From: Pyrinomonadaceae bacterium
GTDB taxonomy: Bacteria; Acidobacteriota; Blastocatellia; Pyrinomonadales; Pyrinomonadaceae
Length of the DNA stretch: 62,064 nt
Assembly: GCA_019694395.1 (NCBI GenBank)
Contig: JAIBCC010000033.1
Span: 1-62,064 of the forward strand
Direction of reading: 5' to 3'
Position numbers and translations under genes: made by a program. The notes beneath the pieces are model-generated. The model did no database searches. It saw nothing but the letters and a program-made list of their open reading frames with translations, and was not told where the DNA came from. Positions 44,252 through 53,118 of this stretch are shown here, one piece after another; position 1 is the first letter of the stretch; every line of letters begins with the position of its first letter.

Positions 44252-45334
44252 CTATTGAATATCGTATTTAAGATTTCTGGTGCTAAAAGTCGAAGTCACA
44301 TTAATTAACTCAGTATTTGTTACACCTGCATCATTTCCATCTGTTCTGATCGTAATTGAAATTTCGACCTGCACAACTTCATTCATTTTTAAGGGGGTTT
44401 TATTTTTATTTGACGGATCATCTGAAATCGTCCCGTCTTGCATCAAATAACGAACCTGAAAGTTTTGCACCCCGTATGCAAGCGGCTGCTTTTGGATTTG
44501 TTGGGAAGCTGTTCCGCCTGTATTATTGCCGTATGTTGTTCTAACCAGAGTTCCATCCGCCTCAACATTAAAACTTACCCAATAAATTTTCTTTGCTGTA
44601 ACCCCAGCACTATAAGTAAAACAGTCTGATGTGTTTCCTAAAAGACAAGGAATTAAAATACTTCTTTTGTTTGATCCATCAACGACGGGTTGATTTAATG
44701 CGAGCGGATCATTCCTTCCGAGCACCATTGTGCTGGAATCAGGGATTGCAGTTGCCATCACAACAGCTTGCTTTCCTTCTTTTGATTCAATCAGATAAAG
44801 GTCATATGGATTACAAACGGAACACTCTCCGGAGTTTGTCTTTAAAACAATTGAATTATTTAAAATCGAAGAAATTGGTGCATCAGTAACGACTATTGAA
44901 TTGCCGTTATTGAAAGATAAATCTCTAAAGGCAAAAGCAATGACATCATTTTTCTGTCCATTTTTAGAAAGATCGCTTTCTCTGATGTCATTTCCGGCTA
45001 TAATTGCGGTTAAAATATCACGTTCTGAACCTGTGTCTTTCGGGGTATCAAGTAATTCAGAAACAAAATCATCCGGCACTACTCCGCCAACTCTGGAAAA
45101 ACCTAAGCCGGCATTTATTACGTCTTTCCCAACTGCGTTAATGGATGAACGTGCATTTTTGCTGGTTTCTGAACTTTTGTTGAGTGTATCGCGTGTGATA
45201 AGTCCTATTCGCAAAAGCCCGTAAATAGCACTCATTATGATTAAAAAGACTGTGACAGAGACCATCATCTCAACCAAGCTAAAGCCTGCTTCGGAGCGAT
45301 TGAAATATTTAGTTTTGTTAAATAGGTTCGGCAT
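44252..45334 (-). CDS. PilW-like minor pseudopilin
   Basis: A 360-residue prepilin-type protein. The class III signal is at residues 11-40: EAGFSLVEMMVSVTVFLIIM, with cleavage after Gly17 and the conserved Glu at +5. The C-terminal two thirds are beta-rich (IVLKTNSGECSVCNPYDLYLIES). It matches PilW-family proteins that form the priming complex of type IV pili. It overlaps the previous gene by one base. Paralogues upstream and PilX downstream support a coherent operon. Confidence 0.82.
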   Translation of the reverse strand: MPNLFNKTKYFNRSEAGFSLVEMMVSVTVFLIIMSAIYGLLRIGLITRDTLNKSSETSKNARSSINAVGKDVINAGLGFSRVGGVVPDDFVSELLDTPKDTGSERDILTAIIAGNDIRESDLSKNGQKNDVIAFAFRDLSFNNGNSIVVTDAPISSILNNSIVLKTNSGECSVCNPYDLYLIESKEGKQAVVMATAIPDSSTMVLGRNDPLALNQPVVDGSNKRSILIPCLLGNTSDCFTYSAGVTAKKIYWVSFNVEADGTLVRTTYGNNTGGTASQQIQKQPLAYGVQNFQVRYLMQDGTISDDPSNKNKTPLKMNEVVQVEISITIRTDGNDAGVTNTELINVTSTFSTRNLKYDIQ

Positions 45335-45885
45335 TATTTATAAAATGGTAGATCTGCAATGATGGTTGCGGTCGTTTGTTCTCTTCGCAATTGACCGACA
45401 AAGAAGCGAACAGTAACTTCAATGCGTCTTTTTTTAGCTACTGTTTCTCCTGCCTCCTTAATGTCTGTAATAACGATTCTTCTTTCAAATCCATTAAGCA
45501 ATGGACTACTATTAGTGTAATTTCCGACGGTGCAGGAAGGATTGTTTCCGCAAGTATCATCTGCCGTTCCCAAAATTCCGTCTTTTCCGGCATCTGTTCT
45601 GACCGGATTCCAGCCGTCAACAAAAATTCCCGAACTACTGACATCTTTTGTATTAATTGCCGCAAAATTATTGATGCCGTCTTCATTTCCTAAATCACGG
45701 GCAGCAAAAATAGATTCAAGCGTTGAGGAAACGAGCTGTTTGGCTTGGCTTTGTTGTTCAGCTTCCTGTTGTCGGAGCATACTGAATGAAATAGCTGAAA
45801 GTTGAGCCAAAATCCCAACCATCAAAATTACGATGGCGCACATTACCTCAATATATGAAAAGCCTTTTTGATTTATTTCTTTCAT
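45334..45885 (-). CDS. PilV-like minor pseudopilin
   Basis: The ATG at 45885 (MKEINQKGFSYIEVM) is chosen, giving a normal short leader with cleavage after Gly8; the longer frame to 45939 overlaps the preceding gene. The product has 183 residues. GFSYIEVMCAIVILMVGILA is the prepilin N-terminal helix with Glu5, typical of PilV. The C-terminal part carries two cysteines (TCGNNPSC) and the beta strands of the globular head. It is the second gene in the operon. Confidence 0.82.
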   Translation of the reverse strand: MKEINQKGFSYIEVMCAIVILMVGILAQLSAISFSMLRQQEAEQQSQAKQLVSSTLESIFAARDLGNEDGINNFAAINTKDVSSSGIFVDGWNPVRTDAGKDGILGTADDTCGNNPSCTVGNYTNSSPLLNGFERRIVITDIKEAGETVAKKRRIEVTVRFFVGQLRREQTTATIIADLPFYK

Positions 45886-45896
45886 TTTTCCAATAA

Positions 45897-46583
45897 TTAC
45901 TGCGCCCAATTTGTGCATTGAGAACTGCCGCCGGGACATTTCCAGTATTTCGTGCTTCCGGTAGTTCCTAAGACTGTAATGGCACGGATAACATTGCCCG
46001 TTGTTAAAGGCTGATTTGATTCCGAATAATTCGGCATCCAGACAAAAATGGTCGCGCCGGTTATAACGGAGTTACTTCCGATCGCATTAGAACCTCCGTC
46101 AACTACATTGCCGTTTTGTAAAAAACGTAATGTAGCAACCTGGTCGGATAAACTTAAAGGATGAGTGCTGGTTTTGAAAACCAAAGCCGGAACCGGAGAA
46201 GGTTCAGTCGGGGTATTAGGGGCATTGGTCGGTGCAGAATCATAAACCACGTAATTAGTTGCTTCTAAAGATAAAGTTCTGATTACTCTGTCATCACTCG
46301 CAGTTCCTGCCGTATTTTCATTAATTAAGCTAATTGTATTTTTAGTTTTATTAATCTCCACCCGCATAATTTCGTGCTGGGTAAGCGCACGCTGTCTTGC
46401 CTCATTGATCGTGTCCATAATCAAATAAGCCTCAGTATCTGCCAAGAATTTTTTTTCAGCCCTAAAGGACAGAATACTTAAAACCGACAAAATAGAAATA
46501 ATAAGCAAGACGATAATTAGCTCAAGGAAAGAGAATCCTTGTTCTAATTTTATTTTAGATTTTAGGCTGGGGGGGGATTGCAC
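45897..46583 (-). CDS. GspH/FimT-family pseudopilin with a poly-C tract in its leader
   Basis: A GTG at 46583 is the preferred start: GAGGT lies about ten bases upstream, and it gives a 16-residue leader ending EQG before FSFLELIIVLLIISILS. The ATG at 46700 would give an oddly long 55-residue leader. The mature part, about 210 residues, fits GspH/FimT minor pseudopilins (tip-priming component). An uninterrupted C8 run (G8 on the plus strand, 46569-46576) lies four codons after the GTG and encodes Ser-Pro-Pro. Slippage there would shift the frame. It is the first gene of the operon. Confidence 0.8.
   Translation of the reverse strand: MQSPPSLKSKIKLEQGFSFLELIIVLLIISILSVLSILSFRAEKKFLADTEAYLIMDTINEARQRALTQHEIMRVEINKTKNTISLINENTAGTASDDRVIRTLSLEATNYVVYDSAPTNAPNTPTEPSPVPALVFKTSTHPLSLSDQVATLRFLQNGNVVDGGSNAIGSNSVITGATIFVWMPNYSESNQPLTTGNVIRAITVLGTTGSTKYWKCPGGSSQCTNWAQ
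46569..46576. repeat. Homopolymer G8 tract in a pseudopilin leader
   Basis: Eight consecutive G on the plus strand (C on the coding strand) inside codons 3-5 of the likely pseudopilin start region. Of the length class known to slip in phase-variable genes, though at the short end. Confidence 0.6.
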
Positions 46584-46743
46584 TAATAAATATACCTCTA
46601 TCAACAAATCATAAATTAAAAATAAGCGGGGTTTTTCTAAATGAGAGCGAGCTAGAAAAAACTCCACTCTATTATACGTCAAATGATCTAAATATTTCAA
46701 AAAATTTTAAAAAATATTAAAATTGTTTAACAATACGTTGAAA

Positions 46744-46787
46744 AAATAAAGGACTCTTGGGTTGAAAGCCGCAAAAGTCTTTTATTT
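46744..46787 (-). terminator. Terminator after the SH3 protein gene
   Basis: The stem AAATAAAGGACT / AGTCTTTTATTT pairs with one wobble position around a 20-base loop, and a T-rich run follows on the minus strand. It separates the SH3 protein gene from the pseudopilin operon. Confidence 0.65.
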
Positions 46788-46804
46788 ATAATATTTTGTG
46801 TGTT

Positions 46805-47938
46805 TTATCTAAATGCTTCGGCAATTTGGGTCAATTGTTGAATACTTTTTTGTCTTTCAACTTCAGGAATTGGAAGTCTTGAGATAACTGCCCGGATTTC
46901 AGAAATTAAACGATTGAATTCAGCCCGGTCACTGACATCGCTCGGACCTGTATAAATCTTCTTTTCGGCTAGGTCATCAACAATCGGATCAAGCTGATTT
47001 TGGATGTTTTTGAGAGCTTCAGCCGAATATTTCCCGGATGGATATAAATTCAAATATTCTGCATCCGTAGAGCGAATTAGAAATAGATAGCAATTAACAT
47101 AACCTTCACATTCTCCCGGAAGCGGATTTTGTGTGGCTGACCAGGCTATTTCTTCGGCAGTCGGAGAGTTTTCGTATTTTTTGCGTAAATCCCAAAACAG
47201 GTTTGAACGAGCGAACCATTCACCGGCAGGTTCGCTGTAAACCACACTTTTATCATTGGCTTTCAAAAAACTTTTATAAGGATTTTCTTTATCTTTGCCA
47301 AAAGGAATGGCTTTCAGTGTTTGTTTTAAAACGAGCAATTGTTTATATCCGTATTCAGGCAAGGATTTAGAAGTTTTTAATTCGTTTTGAACTTTTCCTA
47401 AAAAATCAAACAACTCAGACGCATCAAGGAAAGAAAGCCCTGTGGGTTTGTAATTTTTATCAACTAAACGGCGATAGATTTCTTCTTTTTTGTTGGTATC
47501 CCAATCGTCGGCAACCTGTCCCGACATCCAACCAACTACATTTTTAGGTTTGGCGGGAATTTCAATGCGATACCAATCATTACTCGTTTTTTCCAAAACT
47601 TTTATTAATGTGCCAAGTTTTACCCGTTGCAATTCTGCGGAACTGGTGCTGGCTTGAGCGCGAACTCTGGCTCCGGCGGCGGTAGCAATAATTTGCGGAA
47701 AAGTTGTTGTAGCTGGAGATTTAGTTGGGGTTGGAGAAGTTTTCGGCTTTGGCGTAGCAGTAGCTTTGGCTGTTTTATTCGGAGTTGGAGTTGTTTTTTT
47801 CTTAGTTGGAGTTGGAGTCGGCTTCTTTTGTGTTTTTGTTTGGGCACTCTCAACCGGTTTGGCAAAATAGATAGCCAAAAAACTAAAAATAATTACAAAA
47901 ATCACCAAATTTTGCCGTAAACTATTTTTCAAACGCAT
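46805..47938 (-). CDS. Exported SH3-domain protein with a Thr/Pro/Lys-rich linker
   Basis: The ATG at 47938 (MRLKNSLRQN) is chosen; the frame to 47983 only adds basic residues lying inside queG. The product has 377 residues. The signal/anchor helix (about 10-30) is followed by a low-complexity TPTPTKK linker (about 36-80). A bacterial SH3 domain (about 84-145) has ARVRAQASTSSAEL and a closing VGWMSGQVADDW. The rest is helical, of unknown fold. SH3b domains bind peptidoglycan or peptides in the envelope. The gene overlaps the end of queG by 17 bases. Confidence 0.75.
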   Translation of the reverse strand: MRLKNSLRQNLVIFVIIFSFLAIYFAKPVESAQTKTQKKPTPTPTKKKTTPTPNKTAKATATPKPKTSPTPTKSPATTTFPQIIATAAGARVRAQASTSSAELQRVKLGTLIKVLEKTSNDWYRIEIPAKPKNVVGWMSGQVADDWDTNKKEEIYRRLVDKNYKPTGLSFLDASELFDFLGKVQNELKTSKSLPEYGYKQLLVLKQTLKAIPFGKDKENPYKSFLKANDKSVVYSEPAGEWFARSNLFWDLRKKYENSPTAEEIAWSATQNPLPGECEGYVNCYLFLIRSTDAEYLNLYPSGKYSAEALKNIQNQLDPIVDDLAEKKIYTGPSDVSDRAEFNRLISEIRAVISRLPIPEVERQKSIQQLTQIAEAFR

Positions 47939-48893
47939 CTTTTTTATTTTTCTCCGATTTGCTTTCCAATAATGCTTCAGCATTGCGCTGTAGTCCGCTT
48001 AATTTTGCCCTTTTCATTGCACTGCCGCGAAAAATCTGAACATATTCTTCATGCGAAAGCGATAAAACTTCTTGTAAATTACGCGAAATATTGTCCTTAC
48101 GTGGTTCAAACCGTTGCTCATCAGTTTCTTTTTGAAAACGATTCCAGGGACAAATATCCTGACAAACGTCGCAACCATAAAGCCAACTATCTAAATCATT
48201 CACAATTTCGTCTGGGAGTTTGGGGGCGCGCAGTTCGATAGTAGCGTATGATAAACAGCGTTTAGAGTCAACCAAATACGGTTCAATTATAGCATTTGTT
48301 GGACAAGCATCAAGACAGGCTGTGCAGTTACCGCAATGGTCAGGTTCAATGAAATTGTCATATTCAAGTTCCACATTAAGTAAAATCTCGCCCAAAAACA
48401 CCCACGAACCAAGATCTTTAGTAATTAAATTGGTGTGTTTACCAATCCAACCCAGTCCGGCGCGAACCGCCCAGGCTTTGTCCATAATTGGCTGAATGTC
48501 GCAGCAAACCTTGCCGTCTGCCTTAGGAATCTCAGATTTGATCCAACTCAATAATTCACGCAGTTTTCCTTGCAGGACATCATGATAATCGTCTCCCCAG
48601 GCATAACGTGAGATTTTCCCCTTGTTTTTATCGGAATCATGTTGATGCGGTGTGTAATAATTCAGCGCAACTGCAATAACGGATTTTGCCCCGGGAAAGA
48701 GTAGTTTAGGATTAGCGCGTTTTTCCGGCTCACGTTCCATCCATTGCATTTCGGCGTGATAATTTGAGTTGATCCATTGGATAAGATGTTCGTATTCGTG
48801 TGTGAGTGCCTCAGCAGGCGCAATCCCGACTTTGTGAAAACCAATTTCAAGGGCTTTTTGTTTGATTTTGTTTGTTAGCGAAACCACTAACAA
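47922..48893 (-). CDS. queG: Epoxyqueuosine reductase
   Basis: A 323-residue cobalamin-dependent iron-sulfur enzyme that makes queuosine from epoxyqueuosine in tRNA. Two ferredoxin-like clusters are visible: CGNCTACLDACPTNAI (about 192-207) and CDVCQDICPWN (about 240-250). The N-terminal half has GVAPAEAL and the AWGDDYHD segment usual for QueG. The frame opens at a TTG (48893); a GTG two codons later is equally possible, and no clear ribosome site decides. The Oar gene terminator lies directly upstream. Confidence 0.93.
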   Translation of the reverse strand: MLVVSLTNKIKQKALEIGFHKVGIAPAEALTHEYEHLIQWINSNYHAEMQWMEREPEKRANPKLLFPGAKSVIAVALNYYTPHQHDSDKNKGKISRYAWGDDYHDVLQGKLRELLSWIKSEIPKADGKVCCDIQPIMDKAWAVRAGLGWIGKHTNLITKDLGSWVFLGEILLNVELEYDNFIEPDHCGNCTACLDACPTNAIIEPYLVDSKRCLSYATIELRAPKLPDEIVNDLDSWLYGCDVCQDICPWNRFQKETDEQRFEPRKDNISRNLQEVLSLSHEEYVQIFRGSAMKRAKLSGLQRNAEALLESKSEKNKKDAFEK

Positions 48894-48900
48894 AACTTAC

Positions 48901-48940
48901 AAAAAAAGACCGCTTAACGCAATGGCTAAACGGTCTTTTG
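48901..48940 (-). terminator. Terminator of the Oar-like receptor gene
   Basis: The stem AAAAGACCGCTTA / TAAACGGTCTTTT (one mismatch) has a ten-base loop and, on the minus strand, a run of seven T residues. It follows the stop at 48961. Confidence 0.85.
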
Positions 48941-48960
48941 AATTATATCGGAGTAACTTT

Positions 48961-51900
48961 TTAGAAGTTAAGTTTTGCTCCGAATTGGAATTGACGCGGA
49001 TCAAAAGCGGCAGTTGAGAAGCTGTAAAAAGCTCCGTTACTGGCGCGCTTGCCAAAAGAATTAACTGCACGGTAATCAGAGTTTGCGGCGGCTTCGTTGA
49101 AGCGATTCAAAAGATTGAATCCTTCGGCGATCAGGCTCAAATTAATTCTTTCATTGAATCTGATGGTTCGAGTCAAACGCAAATCGACTGAGAAATATCC
49201 GTGCGTAATTCCCATATTGCGACCGAGTGTGCCGCTGGTCGGGAATGTTCCGCAGTTTGCATCTACCGTTGCTGCACACAAACTTCCGTCTGAACGCAGG
49301 TTCGGACGCTCATTGGTGCTTTGGAAGTCAGCATTAGCATCACCAACCGCCAGAATATTGAACGGACGACCTGATGAAATTTCAACAATCGGAGCGACTG
49401 AGAAACCATTCAGGAATTTTTTGAATCCGTCAGCCGATTTCCAGCTATCTGGGGAATTAAAGACGGCTGAATAAACAAAGCGATGACGTTGGTCAAACAA
49501 TGAGTTTGATTTTTCTGCTTTGAAATTCAGGTTGTCTTGCGGTTTCAAAAGTGTTTGCAAGTCTGATGAATAGTCAATTGAATGCGACCAGGTATAAGAT
49601 GCAAGCATCTGAATATTGGTCGAAATTCGTTTTTTCAATTCAACGTTCAACGCATTGTAAGACGAGTTTGCGTCTGACAATTGAGCGTTAACATCAGCAT
49701 ACGGATTAATTAATCCCGGAGTGGCTAATGCGCCGGTTCCGGTTATAGCAGCATCATACAAAGCCTTGGTAACTTGCCCGCCCGATGCAGAAGCAATAAA
49801 GAAATAGTTTGGACCGGCTTTGCGGAAATAGTCTGCCATAATTGGATTTACGACACCCGACCCAGCCACCGGAAGACCTCCTGCTGCCGGGTTTCCGGTT
49901 AACCGAAGAGCTACCATTCCGGGAATAGTGGCTAAGAAATACTGGGTAGTAACCGGATTTTGGAAACAAAGTGCTGTTGCTCCCAATGTCGGGCAAGAAA
50001 ACAATCCGGCTGCTGCCGTTGTCGGCAACGAAATACCAAATGCAGCCTGTGTCAAACTAGCTGGAGCCGCTCCGCCAAAATACCGCTTGAAGTTATCAAC
50101 TAACGCAGTCAAATTAACATTGTTGACATCCTGCGGGTGAGCCAAATGACGGGAATTAACCGTGATAAAACTGGCTGAAACCGCAGTATCTTTATTGATT
50201 TGACGTTCAACGGCAAAGTTCCCTTGAATTGCGTATGGGAACTCAAAGTTTTTGGCAACGTTCAAAGTAAACGGCAAAATCGGACCGAATCCGGTAAACG
50301 TTGATGAATTGAATCTTTGTTGACCTTGTAAATATTGAGCACTTGAAGCTAATCCCGGGGTGCAGTTTACGCCCGGAGTTGCTCCGGTGAAATTACACGG
50401 AATAACTGTGCCGTGGAAAACTTGGAAAGCATTGAACAAACCTAATGGACTTGGACCGCCGATTGGTAACAAGGTTGATTGTTGCTGCTGCGAACCGTCA
50501 GCAATATCCGAGTTGAAAGAAACCACTAACAACGGATGGTCATAGAACATCCCGATTGCGCCGCGAACCACAGTTTTGCTGTCGCCTTTCAAATCCCAGG
50601 CAAATCCTAAACGCGGTGCCCAGTTATTTCCGTCACGCGGGAATCCCTGTGTAACATTTAATTTATCTTGAGCTGCCTGAACATCTGCGGCTGTCAAAGT
50701 GATTCCGGTTAAAGGATCTTTGAAAGCAGTTGGAGCGAACTCTTGAGTAAATTCGTAGTCATAGCGAACACCATAATTGATGGTGAAATTCTTAAAGGCT
50801 TTCCAGGTGTCCTGGGCAAAGAATGCAACAGGTTTATTTGAAATAACACTGTTCGGATTACCGAAACCTTGAATAAAGACGCTTGGGAATCCAAGACCGT
50901 ATGCTTGAACGGCAGTAAGTGCCGGACATTTTAACGCTAAAGTTGCTGAATCACAGCCAACTCCGGCGACTGAAACCAGTGAACCGCCTGATTGTTGACT
51001 AAAGTTAAACAAACCGGGGAAGTTCACTTGGAACTGAGCTTCAATATCAATGAAGTTGAAGTCAGCACCGAATTTGAAAGTGTGATCTCCTTTAACCCAG
51101 TTTATATTGTCGCGGATTTGAAAACGATTTTCCCGACGATCAACCGGCGAAAACGGGTTTGAACCAATAAATCCTGTTCCGGCGATTTGGTGGGCAATAC
51201 TTGGAACTTGAGAATCAAAGGTAGCTTTACGGCGACCAAAATTGAAATAAAGTTCGTTGATAAAGTTACGCGGTAAAACGCTAACTAATGATGCTCCAAA
51301 TGAACTGTCCTTCAATTTTTGGATACCTGTGCGGGAATAATCATTTTGTCCCAAGGTTTGGTTTTGCGATTCATCCTGAATTCCGGTGATGCGGCTTGGA
51401 TTGTAACCAAATCGCATCGAGAACTGTTGTCCATCGGTAATCAGGTGGTCAAGACGAACTGAATTGTAGGTTGAAGCCTCAGAAATTGGAAATACTTTTG
51501 CTAACTGTGTAAGCGGACGGAAAGCAATGAATTGCCCGGCAGCATTTTTGGTCAAAGGAACCGGTGCACCTGAAAGAATAAATCTTGATCCAACAGCTGT
51601 GCCCTGGGTTACGCCAAGTCCGGGCAGAAAGTTAACATTGGAGCTTGTTCCATTCTGAGCAGTTTGGAAGCCGGTTGATGCCAATTGAGCGTAGGCAATA
51701 CCTCTTTGAATTTGAGCGGCATCTCCGCTACCTAAAGCCGCGTTAACATAAGCAGCTTGAGCTGATGTCAATCCAGTGAAAGTTACAGGGGCTGTTGGTA
51801 AGAGAAATCCTGCCGGAACTGTGACACTCGAAGTTGCACCTTGGATAATATCGCCGGTAAAAAATCCTGATTCCTGTCTGCGGCGTTGTTCAAACGAGAA

Positions 51901-52839
51901 GAAGAAGAATGTTCTGTCTTTGACCAACGGACCACCGAATGTCAAACCATATTGAACTCTTGTATACGGTGGTTTTTTGTTCGGATCATTATCAATCAGC
52001 GGCGCAAAAGCATTGCGTGCCTGAATTGTTTTATGACGAATAAATCCGAACATATTTCCTCTGAATTCGTTACCGCCGCCTTTGGTGACAACATTGACGA
52101 TACCGCCTGTGGCGCGTCCGAATTCAGGCATGTAGGAGTTGGTTGTAACTTGATACTCTTGAACAGCTTCCTGCGAAACAGTTGAACGGGCAGCATTGAT
52201 CGAGTTATCGGTAAAGTCTGCACCATCAACTTGAACTAAGGTTGAACGTCCGCGTTGTCCGCCGATATTCAAACCTGATGTCGGAGCAGGTCCGATTGGG
52301 CGACCATTGTCACGTCCAACAGTTGAAATAGTTAAAGCAAAACCGGTTGCACTGCGTTCATTGACAGGCAAATTATTGATGGTTTTTTGATCAATCGTAT
52401 TAGCAACAGTAGTTCTGGTGGTTTCAACCAATTCTACAGAATCTGCGTCAACGTTAACTACTACATCTGCCGAACCGACTTCAAGTTTAATAGTCAATTC
52501 GGCACTTTGTCCGATAGTTAAAGTAACTTGCGGAATTACCGTTTTTTTGAAGCCTTTGGCTTCTGTTGTTACTTGATAACTTCCCGGCGGTAATCCGATC
52601 AATTGGTATGATCCGTCTGCTCCGCTGACCGCCGATCTTGAAATATTGGTAGCAGAATTTTTGGCAGTAACTGTTGCCCCGGCAACAACCGCCCCGGTCG
52701 GGTCAGTAACGGTTCCGACCAAATCTGCTGCGGTTGCCTGTGCCTGAGCTAGAATTGCAACCGAAGAAAATAGCGTAACTATTGCCAACATCAAAAAATG
52801 CTTGACGATGGAACTTACTCTATAGGGAAACGCTCTCAT
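48961..52839 (-). CDS. Oar-like TonB-dependent outer-membrane receptor with CarboxypepD_reg domain
   Basis: The ATG at 52839 is chosen because AAGGAG lies 12 bases upstream; a start at 52875 would precede that ribosome site. The product has 1292 residues. The signal peptide is about 1-32 (ILAQAQA). A carboxypeptidase-regulatory beta-sandwich (about 37-120: LVGTVTDPTGAVVAGATV) is followed by a plug domain (about 130-260) and a large barrel ending in a C-terminal Phe (KLNF). Oar-type receptors are abundant in Acidobacteriota and are thought to import large ligands or to export proteins. No cotranscribed SusD or binding protein is present, and the ligand is unknown. Confidence 0.93.
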   Translation of the reverse strand: MRAFPYRVSSIVKHFLMLAIVTLFSSVAILAQAQATAADLVGTVTDPTGAVVAGATVTAKNSATNISRSAVSGADGSYQLIGLPPGSYQVTTEAKGFKKTVIPQVTLTIGQSAELTIKLEVGSADVVVNVDADSVELVETTRTTVANTIDQKTINNLPVNERSATGFALTISTVGRDNGRPIGPAPTSGLNIGGQRGRSTLVQVDGADFTDNSINAARSTVSQEAVQEYQVTTNSYMPEFGRATGGIVNVVTKGGGNEFRGNMFGFIRHKTIQARNAFAPLIDNDPNKKPPYTRVQYGLTFGGPLVKDRTFFFFSFEQRRRQESGFFTGDIIQGATSSVTVPAGFLLPTAPVTFTGLTSAQAAYVNAALGSGDAAQIQRGIAYAQLASTGFQTAQNGTSSNVNFLPGLGVTQGTAVGSRFILSGAPVPLTKNAAGQFIAFRPLTQLAKVFPISEASTYNSVRLDHLITDGQQFSMRFGYNPSRITGIQDESQNQTLGQNDYSRTGIQKLKDSSFGASLVSVLPRNFINELYFNFGRRKATFDSQVPSIAHQIAGTGFIGSNPFSPVDRRENRFQIRDNINWVKGDHTFKFGADFNFIDIEAQFQVNFPGLFNFSQQSGGSLVSVAGVGCDSATLALKCPALTAVQAYGLGFPSVFIQGFGNPNSVISNKPVAFFAQDTWKAFKNFTINYGVRYDYEFTQEFAPTAFKDPLTGITLTAADVQAAQDKLNVTQGFPRDGNNWAPRLGFAWDLKGDSKTVVRGAIGMFYDHPLLVVSFNSDIADGSQQQQSTLLPIGGPSPLGLFNAFQVFHGTVIPCNFTGATPGVNCTPGLASSAQYLQGQQRFNSSTFTGFGPILPFTLNVAKNFEFPYAIQGNFAVERQINKDTAVSASFITVNSRHLAHPQDVNNVNLTALVDNFKRYFGGAAPASLTQAAFGISLPTTAAAGLFSCPTLGATALCFQNPVTTQYFLATIPGMVALRLTGNPAAGGLPVAGSGVVNPIMADYFRKAGPNYFFIASASGGQVTKALYDAAITGTGALATPGLINPYADVNAQLSDANSSYNALNVELKKRISTNIQMLASYTWSHSIDYSSDLQTLLKPQDNLNFKAEKSNSLFDQRHRFVYSAVFNSPDSWKSADGFKKFLNGFSVAPIVEISSGRPFNILAVGDANADFQSTNERPNLRSDGSLCAATVDANCGTFPTSGTLGRNMGITHGYFSVDLRLTRTIRFNERINLSLIAEGFNLLNRFNEAAANSDYRAVNSFGKRASNGAFYSFSTAAFDPRQFQFGAKLNF

Positions 52840-53118
52840 TCTTAAAATCTCCTTGATAATTTTTCTGAAACTCATTTAATAACTTTAGTCAGCAAACTCG
52901 TGATTTTATTTTTCACGATGGGGGCATTCCGTTTGTCAATTCAGACGCTTTTTCGGAAAGTTTGACTAATAATGAAAACGCAAAATATTGCTAACAGTTA
53001 AGTAATTTGAAATGATGACTTTCAAGTTTGTAACCCAAAATTGATTTTAAGGCAAGTAAAATTTTGAGTTTTAACGCTATAAATTGAGATTATTATGAAA
53101 AATAATCATATCCGTCAT

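Noticed and set aside
47620..47920. ORFs on both strands over the TPTPTKK linker of the SH3 protein
   Set aside because: They are low-complexity shadows (Leu/Gln or Ser/Trp/Gly runs) of the repetitive linker codons.
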